Shown piece by piece: positions 25,672-33,425 of a stretch of DNA of 64,000 bases. Source of the DNA: Actinospineispora spinosispora DSM 44797. Its GTDB lineage: Bacteria > Actinomycetota > Actinomycetes > Mycobacteriales > Pseudonocardiaceae. Under the pieces are notes generated by a model. It had not been told where the DNA came from and did not search any database. It saw only the letters and a program-made list of their open reading frames with translations. A program made the position numbers and the translations under genes. The stretch is taken from assembly GCF_000429025.1 (NCBI RefSeq), contig NZ_KE386836.1, forward strand, positions 62,001 through 126,000, given 5' to 3'. The first letter of the stretch is position 1. Every line of letters starts with the position of its first letter.

Positions 25672-26444
25672 GTGACATGCTCGCCGGCCCGGGAGAGGTC
25701 GGTCGTTGGCACGCGGCGGCGCCCCGGCTGCTTGTGGTGTGTGGAGTGCTGGTCGCCGTGGGGTACCTCGGAGTTCGGCTTCAGCTGGGCCCGGGATCCT
25801 GGCCCAGAGCAGTGATCCTGTCCGTGACGTTCGGGCTCGTCCTGCCGGCGTTCTGGCTGCTCGTCATGCGGTATCAACCGGTCAAGTGGGGAAACGCCGG
25901 CCTGGTGGCCGGATTCTCGATCCCGCTCGGCATCGTCGTCGTGCCCTACGGGCGCCATGCTCCGGGATGGGTCTTCCCGACGGGGGTGGCGCTGGGTGCG
26001 GCGGGTGCGTGGGTGGTCCGGCGGCAGTTCCTCCACATCCGCCAGGCCTGGTTGAGGCCTCTGGCACCGGACCTGGCGGGTATGCCGGTGACCTTCGACG
26101 TTCCGCTCGCGCACAGGGCTGGCACGCTCCAGTTCCGGCCCGAGGGGATCAAGTGTGGCGTCATCCCGGGGAGCAATGCGGTGGTTGTTCAAGGGGATGA
26201 CGGACAGGCTCCGTTCGGGTGGGGCGAGATCTCCCGGGCCGAGCTCGGCGAGCTCACCGTGGCGGAGCAGACCGGGCCCGCCGTGCGCATCGTGCTGGCG
26301 CGAGGTCGCCAGCTGGTGCTGCCGGTCGACGAGGCGCACGGGATCGCCGCGATCATCGCCGCGAGGATCGGTCCGCGAGCCGTCCCGTCGCTTCCTCCGC
26401 CCGCCGGCTGGCGACCGGCCGCGATCGTGGAGAGCCCGCGATGA
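25668..26444 (+). CDS. Four-helix membrane protein with C-terminal cytoplasmic domain
   Basis: 258 residues. Four membrane segments occupy about residues 18-118 (LLVVCGVLVAVGYLGVRL, AVILSVTFGLVLPAFWLLVM, and two more). The remaining 130 residues look like a compact beta-rich domain with FGWGEISRAELGELTV, then GRQLVLPVDEAHGIAAIIAA, similar in layout to bacterial PH-like domains. The downstream frameshifted gene has the same plan. ATGA overlaps on both sides show coupling to the WXG-like and EspC-like genes. The family was not recognised. Confidence 0.75.
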   Translation: MSDMLAGPGEVGRWHAAAPRLLVVCGVLVAVGYLGVRLQLGPGSWPRAVILSVTFGLVLPAFWLLVMRYQPVKWGNAGLVAGFSIPLGIVVVPYGRHAPGWVFPTGVALGAAGAWVVRRQFLHIRQAWLRPLAPDLAGMPVTFDVPLAHRAGTLQFRPEGIKCGVIPGSNAVVVQGDDGQAPFGWGEISRAELGELTVAEQTGPAVRIVLARGRQLVLPVDEAHGIAAIIAARIGPRAVPSLPPPAGWRPAAIVESPR

Positions 26445-27304
26445 GTGGTCACGCCATGTGGAACGTCGAGGAACTGCAGTCGCACGCCGAGAGTGTCGGG
26501 ACGATCGCGCAGAACGTCAGCGGCGCCGCGAAGGTCGGGCAACCGATGTCCGGAAGTGCCTACGGGATCATCGGGCAGATGTTCGCCGGGCAGGTGATCG
26601 CCACGGACAGCAGCGTGTCCGCCTCGGTGGGAAAGCTGGCCCAGGACGTGCGGGACCACCAGACCTCCCTGCGGGCGAGCATGCGCGCCTATCAAGAGGT
26701 GGAACGCGAACACACCGAGGCGTTCCAGAAGATGCATCAGACCGCGAAGCCATCACCCCGGGTGAGCGGCCAGCCGGCGTCCGGCGGCCCGTCGTCGAAG
26801 GGCACGGCCGCCGGTGGCGGTTCGGCGGGGGAGGCTCTGGGCGGGTCACCGTCCGGCGCGGAGAAGCAGGACGGCACTCTCAAGCCCACCGCGGCGTCGA
26901 AGGACGGCAAGGAAACCAAGGCCGATCTGAACGAGATGGGTGGCCGGCTCGACACGCTCGACAGCCGGTTGGACAAGCTGGAGGACGAGCAGGACAAGCT
27001 CGACGAGGAACATCGGCGGCTCGAACGTGAGCTACGCCGCGAGGGCCTCGCTCCGGCCGAGCGAGAGGGGCTGGAGCGTCAGCTCCAGGGTGTGGAACGC
27101 GAGCAGGAGAAGCTGCAACGGCTGCACGACAAGCTGGCCGGCGATTACGACACGCTGCAGGGCAGGTACGACCGCCTCGACCAGCAGCTCGGCAGGCCGG
27201 GCGGGGCGGAGCCCACCGAGGACGAGCTGGCCGAGGGCATGGATCGGCGCCCGCTCAACGCGATCGAACAGGCGCTGCTCGGGACCGGCGAGCGCGCCAC
27301 ATGA
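26441..27304 (+). CDS. EspC-like type VII secretion target with coiled coil
   Basis: 287 residues. The N-terminal 100 residues (MWNVEELQSHAESVGTIAQN, IIGQMFAGQVIATDSSVSAS, EVEREHTEAFQKM) fit the ESX-1-associated EspC/type VII secretion-target family. A Ser/Gly-rich linker follows, then a strong coiled coil from about 165 to 255 (LDTLDSRLDKLEDEQDKLDE, REGLERQLQGVEREQEKLQR). It overlaps neighbours by ATGA at both ends. It is probably exported or stays at the membrane, where the coiled coil pairs with itself or the adjacent proteins. No ESX ATPase is present nearby. Confidence 0.8.
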   Translation: MSGHAMWNVEELQSHAESVGTIAQNVSGAAKVGQPMSGSAYGIIGQMFAGQVIATDSSVSASVGKLAQDVRDHQTSLRASMRAYQEVEREHTEAFQKMHQTAKPSPRVSGQPASGGPSSKGTAAGGGSAGEALGGSPSGAEKQDGTLKPTAASKDGKETKADLNEMGGRLDTLDSRLDKLEDEQDKLDEEHRRLERELRREGLAPAEREGLERQLQGVEREQEKLQRLHDKLAGDYDTLQGRYDRLDQQLGRPGGAEPTEDELAEGMDRRPLNAIEQALLGTGERAT

Positions 27305-28213
27305 CCTCGGTACAGAGCACAGCGCTCCCCGACGGCCCGGGGATGCTGGTCCGGTGGGTGCTGACGTTGCCGTGGCTGATGGTCGCTTTCGGGCTGCCAA
27401 CGGTGATGATCGTCTTTGCTGTGCTTGGGCAGCGTGATGCCCCTGGCCGGGCGACCATGCCGATCTCACTCCTCGGCTGGACTCTGCTGGTCTTCCTCGG
27501 ACTGGTGCTCATGCGGAGGGTGCCGGAATGGTGGGGTGCGCTCGGCGGCGTATTGGGCTTCTTCGGCGGCATGGGCGGCCGGCCGTGCCGGTTGGTGGTT
27601 GACGAATCCGCTGGGCCTGGACCTCGCTGTGTCCAGGAAACAGGTCGCCATCGAGGTCGCCGGAGGCGCCGCGCTGCTGCTGGATCCGGACGGTGCCGAG
27701 TATCGAGTCGCCGGCAACGTATGGGGGACTCTCCCGGAGCGGGCGTTTCACTGGAACGAGGTTCGGAAGATCGATCGATGTATCGGTCCTCGGGACAAGG
27801 ACACCGGCAGCCTGCTGCGCGCGGTCCGGTTCAGTTTCCTGGATCGGAGCCGGTCAGTGGTTGTACCTGTGGCAGCGACCGTGGACGTGGACGAGGTGGT
27901 CGCGTACTGCACAGCCCTGGCTAGCAGACCCGGCCCACCGCTGTGGCAGGTGCGGATCAAGGCGGCAGCGGAGTCGACCAACTCAGGACCGGAACGGCTG
28001 TGCAAGATTCATCCGTACGCCTCACTGGTCGCGATTCTTGTGCTGGTCTACTTCACGGTCCAGATGGTGAACTTCGGAGACTGGGGCGATTGGCAGATGG
28101 CTGTGAGGATCGGCTGGGTGGCCACCGGGCTGTGGGTGATCGCACAGAGTGTGCAATTGCGCTCCGCGCTGCGGAAGCTGGGTGATCGTCGCCCGTTCGG
28201 TGCGCCGGAGTAG
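27301..28213 (+). pseudogene. Membrane protein with PH-like domain, broken by a frameshift
   Basis: Two frames together make one protein of about 303 residues. The first (27301 to about 27600) gives MTSVQ, three membrane segments and GGVLGFFGGMGGRPCRLVV. The second continues NPLGLDLAVSRKQVAIEV to 28213, with a beta-rich domain (VWGTLPERAFHWNEVRKIDR) and two C-terminal membrane segments. The switch lies near 27595-27605 and needs one base removed (or two added). The layout parallels the gene at 25668. Either frame alone would be truncated. Recent mutation, sequencing error or programmed shifting cannot be separated here; no slippery heptamer is obvious. Confidence 0.72.
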
Positions 28214-28268
28214 GACACACTCCGTTCGGGTCCGGCGGTTTCGGACTCACCACCGTTAGGGTGACGCG

Positions 28269-29231
28269 GTGGGTATTCCGACTTCGGTGTGGTTCATCAT
28301 CGCCGCGGTCGCGCTCGTGCTCGGACTGTTGATGTTGCGGGCGGCACAGCGCACCGGCGGTGCCCAGCCGCGTGACCGGCGGCGTTGGGCGCAACAGAAG
28401 GAATGGGAGTACCTGGACAGCGATCCGGTGCTCCCGAGCAGGTGGCGTTACGGGACGATCCACCAGGGTGGGCCCGGTGTGGCGCGCAACCTGGTGACCG
28501 GTTCCGTGCCGACCGCCGAGGGTCGCCGGCTGGTGTACGTGTTCGACCACGAGCAGGCCGGGAGGCTCAGCTCGGTGGTCGCGGCAGTGCAGCGCCGGTC
28601 CGCGATGAAGGGTGCGTTCGAGCTGCGGCTCCCGTCGGCTCCGCTCCCCGACGACGCGGGGCTGGACCTGCTGGAACCGGTCGGCCAGCGCTATGCGTTC
28701 GTGTCCGACGCCGCCGCGATCCGACCGTTGATCACGCCTCGGCTGATCCGCGCCGCCGACGCGATCGGTGACGACGTCGAGCTGCTGTGGGGCGAGGACT
28801 CCTGGGTGCTGTGCACCGCGCCGCTCGACTACGCGCCCGACCAGCTGCAGGACCTGCTGGACCAGCTCGTCGAGGTCGCGGGCGCGCTGGAGGAAGCGGC
28901 CAAGGGCGGCGGTGCCGCGCCGAGGGCCCGCGCGGAGACCCGTACCGAGCTGCCCGCCGCCGAGGCGACCCAGGCGGCGGCACCCCCGGAGCCGAAGCCG
29001 GAGCCGACCGCCGAGAGTTCGCCCGGCGCCTCCGGCGGCTCGTCAGCCGCGGCCGGTTGGGCTCGCTCGCTGTCGTCGCGGTCCTCGACGGTCCGGCCGT
29101 TGCGTCCGACGGTGACCAGGCTGCCGAACAAGGCGGCCACCGAGAAGGGCGACGACACTCCGGACGGCGACTCGGACGACGAGAAGTCACGCACATCGGA
29201 CGCCGGGCGGTCCACGGACAGTCGATCCTGA
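28269..29231 (+). CDS. Membrane-anchored conserved actinobacterial protein (Rv0383c-like)
   Basis: 320 residues. One N-terminal membrane helix (TSVWFIIAAVALVLGLLML) precedes a basic stretch and a globular domain to about residue 215 (GVARNLVTGSVPTAEGRRLV, ELLWGEDSWVLCTAPL). The tail is Pro/Ala/Ser-rich and acidic. In mycobacteria a secreted or membrane protein of this plan (recalled as Rv0383c) lies between clpB and pyrE, so this is probably its counterpart, now separated from clpB by about 11 kb. The GTG at 28269 is used. Function unknown. Confidence 0.78.
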   Translation: MGIPTSVWFIIAAVALVLGLLMLRAAQRTGGAQPRDRRRWAQQKEWEYLDSDPVLPSRWRYGTIHQGGPGVARNLVTGSVPTAEGRRLVYVFDHEQAGRLSSVVAAVQRRSAMKGAFELRLPSAPLPDDAGLDLLEPVGQRYAFVSDAAAIRPLITPRLIRAADAIGDDVELLWGEDSWVLCTAPLDYAPDQLQDLLDQLVEVAGALEEAAKGGGAAPRARAETRTELPAAEATQAAAPPEPKPEPTAESSPGASGGSSAAAGWARSLSSRSSTVRPLRPTVTRLPNKAATEKGDDTPDGDSDDEKSRTSDAGRSTDSRS

Positions 29232-29234
29232 CGC

Positions 29235-29999
29235 GTGTCTCCCGACCGACGCACGGCGTTGATCACCGGGGCGAGTTCCGGTATCGGCGCCGCATTCGTC
29301 CGTCGGCTCGCTGTGGACCACGATGTGCTGGTGCTCGTCGCGCGTGACGAAACCCGGCTGCGGCAGTGGGAGCAGCGGGTCCCCGCGACCGTCGAGGTGC
29401 TCGCCGCCGACCTGGCGACCCCCGAGGGTCGCGCCGCTGTCGAGGCACGGGTGGCCCAGGGCGTCGACACGCTGGTGAACAACGCCGGGCTGGGGCTGTC
29501 CGGTCCGTTCGTCGGGCACGACATCGAGACGCTGCAGCACCAGCTGGACGTCAACGTGACCAGCGTGCTGCGACTGACCCACGCCGCGTTGCCCCCGATG
29601 ATCGCTCGCGGATCGGGTGCGGTGATCAACGTGTCCAGCGTCGCGGGATTCTTCGGCAGCCGCAGCGCCGGGTACGGCGCGAGCAAGGCCTGGGTCACGA
29701 CGTTCAGCGAAGGGCTGGCGATCGCGTTGAACGGGACCGGTGTGCGGGTACAGGCACTGTGTCCGGGGTTCGTGCGCACCGAGTTCCACGAGCGGGCCGG
29801 GATGGACGTCGGTAGCCGCACCGGACCACTCTGGTTGGATGCCGATCGGGTGGTGAGCGACAGCCTCGCCGACCTGGCTCGCGGGCGCGTCGTCTCGGTG
29901 CCGAGCCTCACGTACAAGATTCTGGTGGGAGTGATCGACCTGATGCCCAGGCGTGTGACGGGTGCGGTGCTGCGGCGATTCGACAGGAGGGACCGTTGA
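29235..29999 (+). CDS. Short-chain dehydrogenase/reductase
   Basis: 254 residues, classical SDR: cofactor loop TGASSGIGAAF, NNAGLGLSG, catalytic Ser in VINVSSVAGFFG and YGASK (Tyr-x-x-x-Lys). The early basic residues (RDETRL after the second strand) suggest NADPH. The substrate is not predictable. The GTG start follows the previous stop by three bases, and the stop overlaps pyrE, so it belongs to the 28269-31230 operon. Confidence 0.92.
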   Translation: MSPDRRTALITGASSGIGAAFVRRLAVDHDVLVLVARDETRLRQWEQRVPATVEVLAADLATPEGRAAVEARVAQGVDTLVNNAGLGLSGPFVGHDIETLQHQLDVNVTSVLRLTHAALPPMIARGSGAVINVSSVAGFFGSRSAGYGASKAWVTTFSEGLAIALNGTGVRVQALCPGFVRTEFHERAGMDVGSRTGPLWLDADRVVSDSLADLARGRVVSVPSLTYKILVGVIDLMPRRVTGAVLRRFDRRDR

Positions 30000-30565
30000 G
30001 CGTGGGTGGCGGTGCGGCGGACCGGGACCGCGAGGAACTCGCCCAGCTGGTGCGTGAGCTGGCGGTGGTGCACGGCAAGGTCACGCTGTCCTCCGGCGCC
30101 GAGGCCGACTACTACGTCGACCTGCGCCGCGCGACTCTGCACCATCGGGCGTCGCCGCTGATCGGGCGGTTGATGCGGGTTCTGACGGCGGACTGGGAGT
30201 TCGACGCGGTAGGCGGACTGACGCTGGGCGCCGACCCGGTGGCGACGTCGATGCTGCACGCGGCGGCGGCCGAGGGTGTCGCGCTGGACGCGTTCGTGGT
30301 GCGCAAGGAAGCCAAGCAGCACGGGATGCAGCGGCTCATCGAGGGCCCGGACATCGTGGGGCGGCGGGTCCTGGTCGTCGAGGACACCTCGACCACCGGT
30401 AGCTCACCGCTGACCGCCGCGCGGGCGGCCAGGGAGGCGGGCGCGACGGTGGTCGGCGTCGCCACCGTGGTCGACCGGGACACCGGCGCGCGGCAGATTC
30501 TCGAGGCGGAAGGCCTGGCGTACCGGACCGTGCTCGGTCTCGCCGACCTGGACCTTCCCTCCTGA
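29996..30565 (+). CDS. pyrE: Orotate phosphoribosyltransferase
   Basis: 189 residues, converts orotate and PRPP to OMP in pyrimidine synthesis. KVTLSSGAEADYYVDLRRAT is the OPRTase orotate-side motif, VVRKEAKQHGMQRLIEG the flexible loop, and VLVVEDTSTTGSSPLTAA the PRPP-binding signature. TTG at 29996 overlaps the SDR stop (TTGA); GTG at 30002 is an alternative. Synteny with an SPOUT methylase gene downstream is shared with mycobacteria. Confidence 0.95.
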   Translation: MSVGGGAADRDREELAQLVRELAVVHGKVTLSSGAEADYYVDLRRATLHHRASPLIGRLMRVLTADWEFDAVGGLTLGADPVATSMLHAAAAEGVALDAFVVRKEAKQHGMQRLIEGPDIVGRRVLVVEDTSTTGSSPLTAARAAREAGATVVGVATVVDRDTGARQILEAEGLAYRTVLGLADLDLPS

Positions 30566-30567
30566 CC

Positions 30568-31230
30568 GTGACACCGGAGCACGAAGACGTCGCCGGGCCG
30601 ACCGAGTGGACGGCGGGCGAACCGGTCGGCGTCGGACCGTGGCCCGGCGACTGGCCGGACGATCCGCGCTACGACCCCGAGCTGCTGCGCGACGGGGACC
30701 GTCGCAACGTCGTGGACGCCTACCGGTACTGGCGGCGGCCCGCGATCGTCGCCGACATCGACGCTCGGCGGCACCCGTTCCACGTGGCGATCGAGAACTT
30801 CGGACACGACCACAACATCGGCACCGTCGTGCGTACCGCCAACGCGTTCGCCGCCGCCGAGGTGCACATCGTCGGGCGGGCCCGCTGGAACCGGCGCGGC
30901 GCCATGGTCACCGACCGGTACCAGCACTTGCGCCACCACCCGACGGTCACCGACCTGCTGACGTTCGCGCGCGAGCGGGACCTGGTCGTCGTGGCCGTCG
31001 ACAACGTGCCGGGGGCGGTGCGGCTGGAACGCGCTGAGCTGCCCCGCAACTGTCTGCTGCTGTTCGGGCAGGAAGGGCCGGGGGTCTCGGCGGACGGCCG
31101 CGACGTCGCCGCGATGACGGTGTCGATCGCGCAGTTCGGTTCCACACGGTCGATCAACGCGGGCGTCGCGGCGGGTGTGGCGATGCACACCTGGGTCCGC
31201 CAGCACGCCGACCTCGACGCCGCCTGGTAA
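30568..31230 (+). CDS. SpoU/TrmH-family RNA 2'-O-methyltransferase
   Basis: 220 residues. SPOUT motifs: NIGTVVRTANAFAAAEVHIV (motif 1), LLLFGQEGPGVS (motif 2) and IAQFGSTRSINAGVAAGVAM (motif 3, knot). A 70-residue Trp/Asp-rich N-terminal extension precedes the knot domain. The target, rRNA or tRNA, cannot be told. The GTG start is two bases after the pyrE stop. A GCGAGTCG repeat starts eight bases after its own stop codon. Confidence 0.92.
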   Translation: MTPEHEDVAGPTEWTAGEPVGVGPWPGDWPDDPRYDPELLRDGDRRNVVDAYRYWRRPAIVADIDARRHPFHVAIENFGHDHNIGTVVRTANAFAAAEVHIVGRARWNRRGAMVTDRYQHLRHHPTVTDLLTFARERDLVVVAVDNVPGAVRLERAELPRNCLLLFGQEGPGVSADGRDVAAMTVSIAQFGSTRSINAGVAAGVAMHTWVRQHADLDAAW

Positions 31231-31238
31231 CCCCTCCC

Positions 31239-31335
31239 CGCGAGTCGGGGCTCTCAGCACACCGAGTCGGGCGTGTCAGTACACCTCCCTGTGCTGAAAT
31301 CCGCGATTCGGTGTGCTCACCTGCTCGACTCGCCG
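31239..31335. repeat. GCGAGTCG-family repeat 3
   Basis: CGCGAGTCGGGGCTCTCAGC then ACACCGAGTCGGG matches the third unit at 7744 almost base for base. The rest of the gap contains related fragments in both orientations (GTCAGTACAC, GTGCTGAAATCCGCGATTCG, GTGTGCTCACC, CGACTCGCCG), giving a long imperfect inverted repeat. Confidence 0.75.
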
Positions 31336-31344
31336 GTACGATGA

Positions 31345-31366
31345 CGCTAGAACGATCTATCTAGCG
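31345..31366. promoter_or_regulatory. CGCTAG/CTAGCG dyad before the alcohol dehydrogenase
   Basis: CGCTAG-N10-CTAGCG immediately upstream of the GGAGG ribosome binding site. The position and A/T-rich centre (AACGATCTAT) suit a repressor operator, for example of a TetR protein; no regulator is adjacent. Confidence 0.5.
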
Positions 31367-31378
31367 CGGAGGTAGGCG

Positions 31379-32611
31379 ATGGGGACACGATTTCGGCCTC
31401 GGGGGTTCATTCGGCGGACCGCGACCGGGCTCTCACCCGCCGCTGCCGCCGCGGGACGGGCCGCGGTGGAACGTGACCTCGGTGCCCGGGCTTCCCGGCT
31501 GGTCGAGGCCGCGTCCGATCGGCTGCGGGAACGTCGCCATCCGAGCAGGCCCACCATGCGTGCGTTGGTCATGGCCGGCGGCGGACGGCTGGCCTGGCGC
31601 ACCGTTCCCGCGCCGCCGCCACCCGGGCCGGACGGCGCGCTGGTCCGGCCCATCGCGGTCGCCACCTGTGACCTCGACCGGGCGCTCGCCCTCGGCGCCA
31701 CGCCGTTCCCGCTGCCGGTGAACATGGGGCACGAATGCGTCGCGGAGGTACTGGCGGTCGGCGACAACGTGACGAGTGTTCGTCCTGGTCAGCAGGTCTG
31801 CGTGCCGTTCCAGATCAACTGCGGGGCGTGCGTGAAGTGCCTCGCCGGACACACCAGCAACTGCCTCGCGGTGCCGCCGCTGTCGATGTACGGCTTCGGC
31901 GCCGGCGGCGGGCACTGGGGCGGGGCGCTCGCCGAGCAGCTCGCCGTGCCCTACGCCGACGCGATGCTGCTGCCGCTGCCGGACGGTGTCGAGCCGGTCG
32001 CCGCCGCGAGCGTGTCGGACACCATCTGCGACGCCTACCGGCACATCGGCCCGCACCTGCCGGCGATGCTGCGCCGCGACCCGGACACCGAGGTACTCAT
32101 CATCGCCGCGTTCACCCCGCGTGCGCTGTTCGCCGCGAGCGTTCCGCTGTACGCGGGACAGGTCGCGCTCGCGCTGGGTGCGCGGCGGGTCCGGCTGGTC
32201 GACGTGCGGCCGCACGTGCGCGCGGCGGCGCAGCGGCTCGGCATCACCGCGCTGCGGCCGTCCGAGCTGCGCCGGGTGCCGCCGGCCCCACTCGTGGTGG
32301 CCGCCAGCGCCACCTCACGGGGGATGTGGGAGGCGATGAAGAAGACCGCGCCGGACGGTGTGTGCAGCAGCGTCGGCGGGCTCTATCGGGCCGGTCGGAT
32401 GCCGATGGCGCTGCTGTACGGCCGCAACGCGTCGCTCAGCGTGTCCAGGACGCACGCCCGCGCGCTCATGCCGGAGGTCTTGGAGCTCATGGCGACCGGC
32501 CGGTTCCGGCCGGAGGAGGTCGTCACGACGCGGGGCACGTTCGACCAGGCGCCCCGGCTGCTCGGTGAGCACTATCGCGGCGATGACATCAAGACGATCG
32601 TGACCGCCTGA
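31379..32611 (+). CDS. Zinc-dependent alcohol dehydrogenase-like protein (MDR superfamily)
   Basis: 410 residues. The catalytic domain has GHECVAEVLAVGDNV and a structural zinc lobe NCGACVKCLAGHTSNC. The cofactor domain is atypical: VLIIAAFTPRALFAASVPLY replaces the usual GxGxxG stretch, followed by ALALGARRVRLVDVRP. An N-terminal extension of about 60 residues, Ala/Arg-rich, precedes the usual start (MRALVMAGGGRLAW); the ATG at 31379 is nevertheless supported by GGAGGTAGGCG. The substrate is unknown and nucleotide binding may be altered. Confidence 0.88.
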   Translation: MGTRFRPRGFIRRTATGLSPAAAAAGRAAVERDLGARASRLVEAASDRLRERRHPSRPTMRALVMAGGGRLAWRTVPAPPPPGPDGALVRPIAVATCDLDRALALGATPFPLPVNMGHECVAEVLAVGDNVTSVRPGQQVCVPFQINCGACVKCLAGHTSNCLAVPPLSMYGFGAGGGHWGGALAEQLAVPYADAMLLPLPDGVEPVAAASVSDTICDAYRHIGPHLPAMLRRDPDTEVLIIAAFTPRALFAASVPLYAGQVALALGARRVRLVDVRPHVRAAAQRLGITALRPSELRRVPPAPLVVAASATSRGMWEAMKKTAPDGVCSSVGGLYRAGRMPMALLYGRNASLSVSRTHARALMPEVLELMATGRFRPEEVVTTRGTFDQAPRLLGEHYRGDDIKTIVTA

Positions 32612-32633
32612 CGAAAACCGGAACCCGCCGAAG

Positions 32634-32690
32634 GCGCGACTCGCGCCGCGGAATCTCCCGACTCGCGCCGCGGAATCTAGCGACTCGCGG
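32634..32690. repeat. GCGAGTCG-family repeat 4 (3' end of DedA gene)
   Basis: Reverse-orientation units GCGACTCGCGCCGCGGAATC repeated, ending TCTAGCGACTCGCG. Read on the minus strand they match CGCGAGTCGCTAGATTCC at 7700. The TAG stop and final Ala-Ser-Arg codons of the DedA gene lie in this repeat, exactly as in prpC. Confidence 0.8.
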
Positions 32691-33414
32691 GGGCCTCGGC
32701 GGGGTCGGCGTCGTCGACCGGCTTGCGCATCTCCTGGCGGAACCGGTAGAGGCCGTAGCCGGTGCCGACCACGAAGAAGACGACCGAGCCGATCATGACC
32801 GCCTGGTTCAGCCAGGGCACCATCGCCAGCAGGCCCGCGCCGTAGTAGCCGATCATCACCAGCGTCGGCACCCACAGCGCCGCGCCGAGGGCGTTGGCCA
32901 GCAGGTAGCGGCGGGGATCCATGTGCGCGGCGCCGGCGATCATCGGCGCCAGCGTGCGCACCCACGGGATCCAGCGCGCGACCGCGACCGCCCAGAACCC
33001 CCAGCGGTCGAAGAACAGCCTGGCCCGTTCGAGGTTGGCCCGGTTGAGCAGCTTGCCGTCCTTGCGGGCGAGGATCGCCGTCCCGGTCTTGCGGCCGATC
33101 AGGAACCCGACCTGGTTACCGGCGATCGCGGCGATCGTCGCGGCGAACACCAGCGCCCACGCGCTGCTGTCCGCACCGTGCGCGGCCAGCACCACGCCGG
33201 CCGCGAACAGCAGCGAGTCACCGGGCAGGAACAGCCCGATGATGAACGCACACTCGAGGAAGACGAACGACAGCACGATGACCCAGACCGTGGTCGGAGC
33301 CGCGCGCTCGAGGAAACCGGGAATCTCCGGCGCATGCGGATGGTGCGCGGCCAGAGAGGAGAGAGGATCGACCATGCCGGCGGAACCGCTGATGGCCGCC
33401 AGCACAGTGCTCAC
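32677..33414 (-). CDS. DedA-family membrane protein
   Basis: About 245 residues. FIIGLFLPGDSLLFAAGVVL and NQVGFLIGRKTG are the DedA re-entrant signatures, and VARWIPWVRTLAPMIAGAAH carries the conserved Arg/Pro pair. Four to five membrane helices follow. Members act as lipid (polyprenyl-phosphate or phosphatidylethanolamine) scramblases or flippases. GTG at 33414, 11 bases after the stop of the second DedA gene, is preferred for coupling; ATG 33375 is an alternative. The C-terminal PASR residues come from a repeat. Confidence 0.9.
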   Translation of the reverse strand: MSTVLAAISGSAGMVDPLSSLAAHHPHAPEIPGFLERAAPTTVWVIVLSFVFLECAFIIGLFLPGDSLLFAAGVVLAAHGADSSAWALVFAATIAAIAGNQVGFLIGRKTGTAILARKDGKLLNRANLERARLFFDRWGFWAVAVARWIPWVRTLAPMIAGAAHMDPRRYLLANALGAALWVPTLVMIGYYGAGLLAMVPWLNQAVMIGSVVFFVVGTGYGLYRFRQEMRKPVDDADPAEAPASR

Positions 33415-33425
33415 GATGCCCCAGA

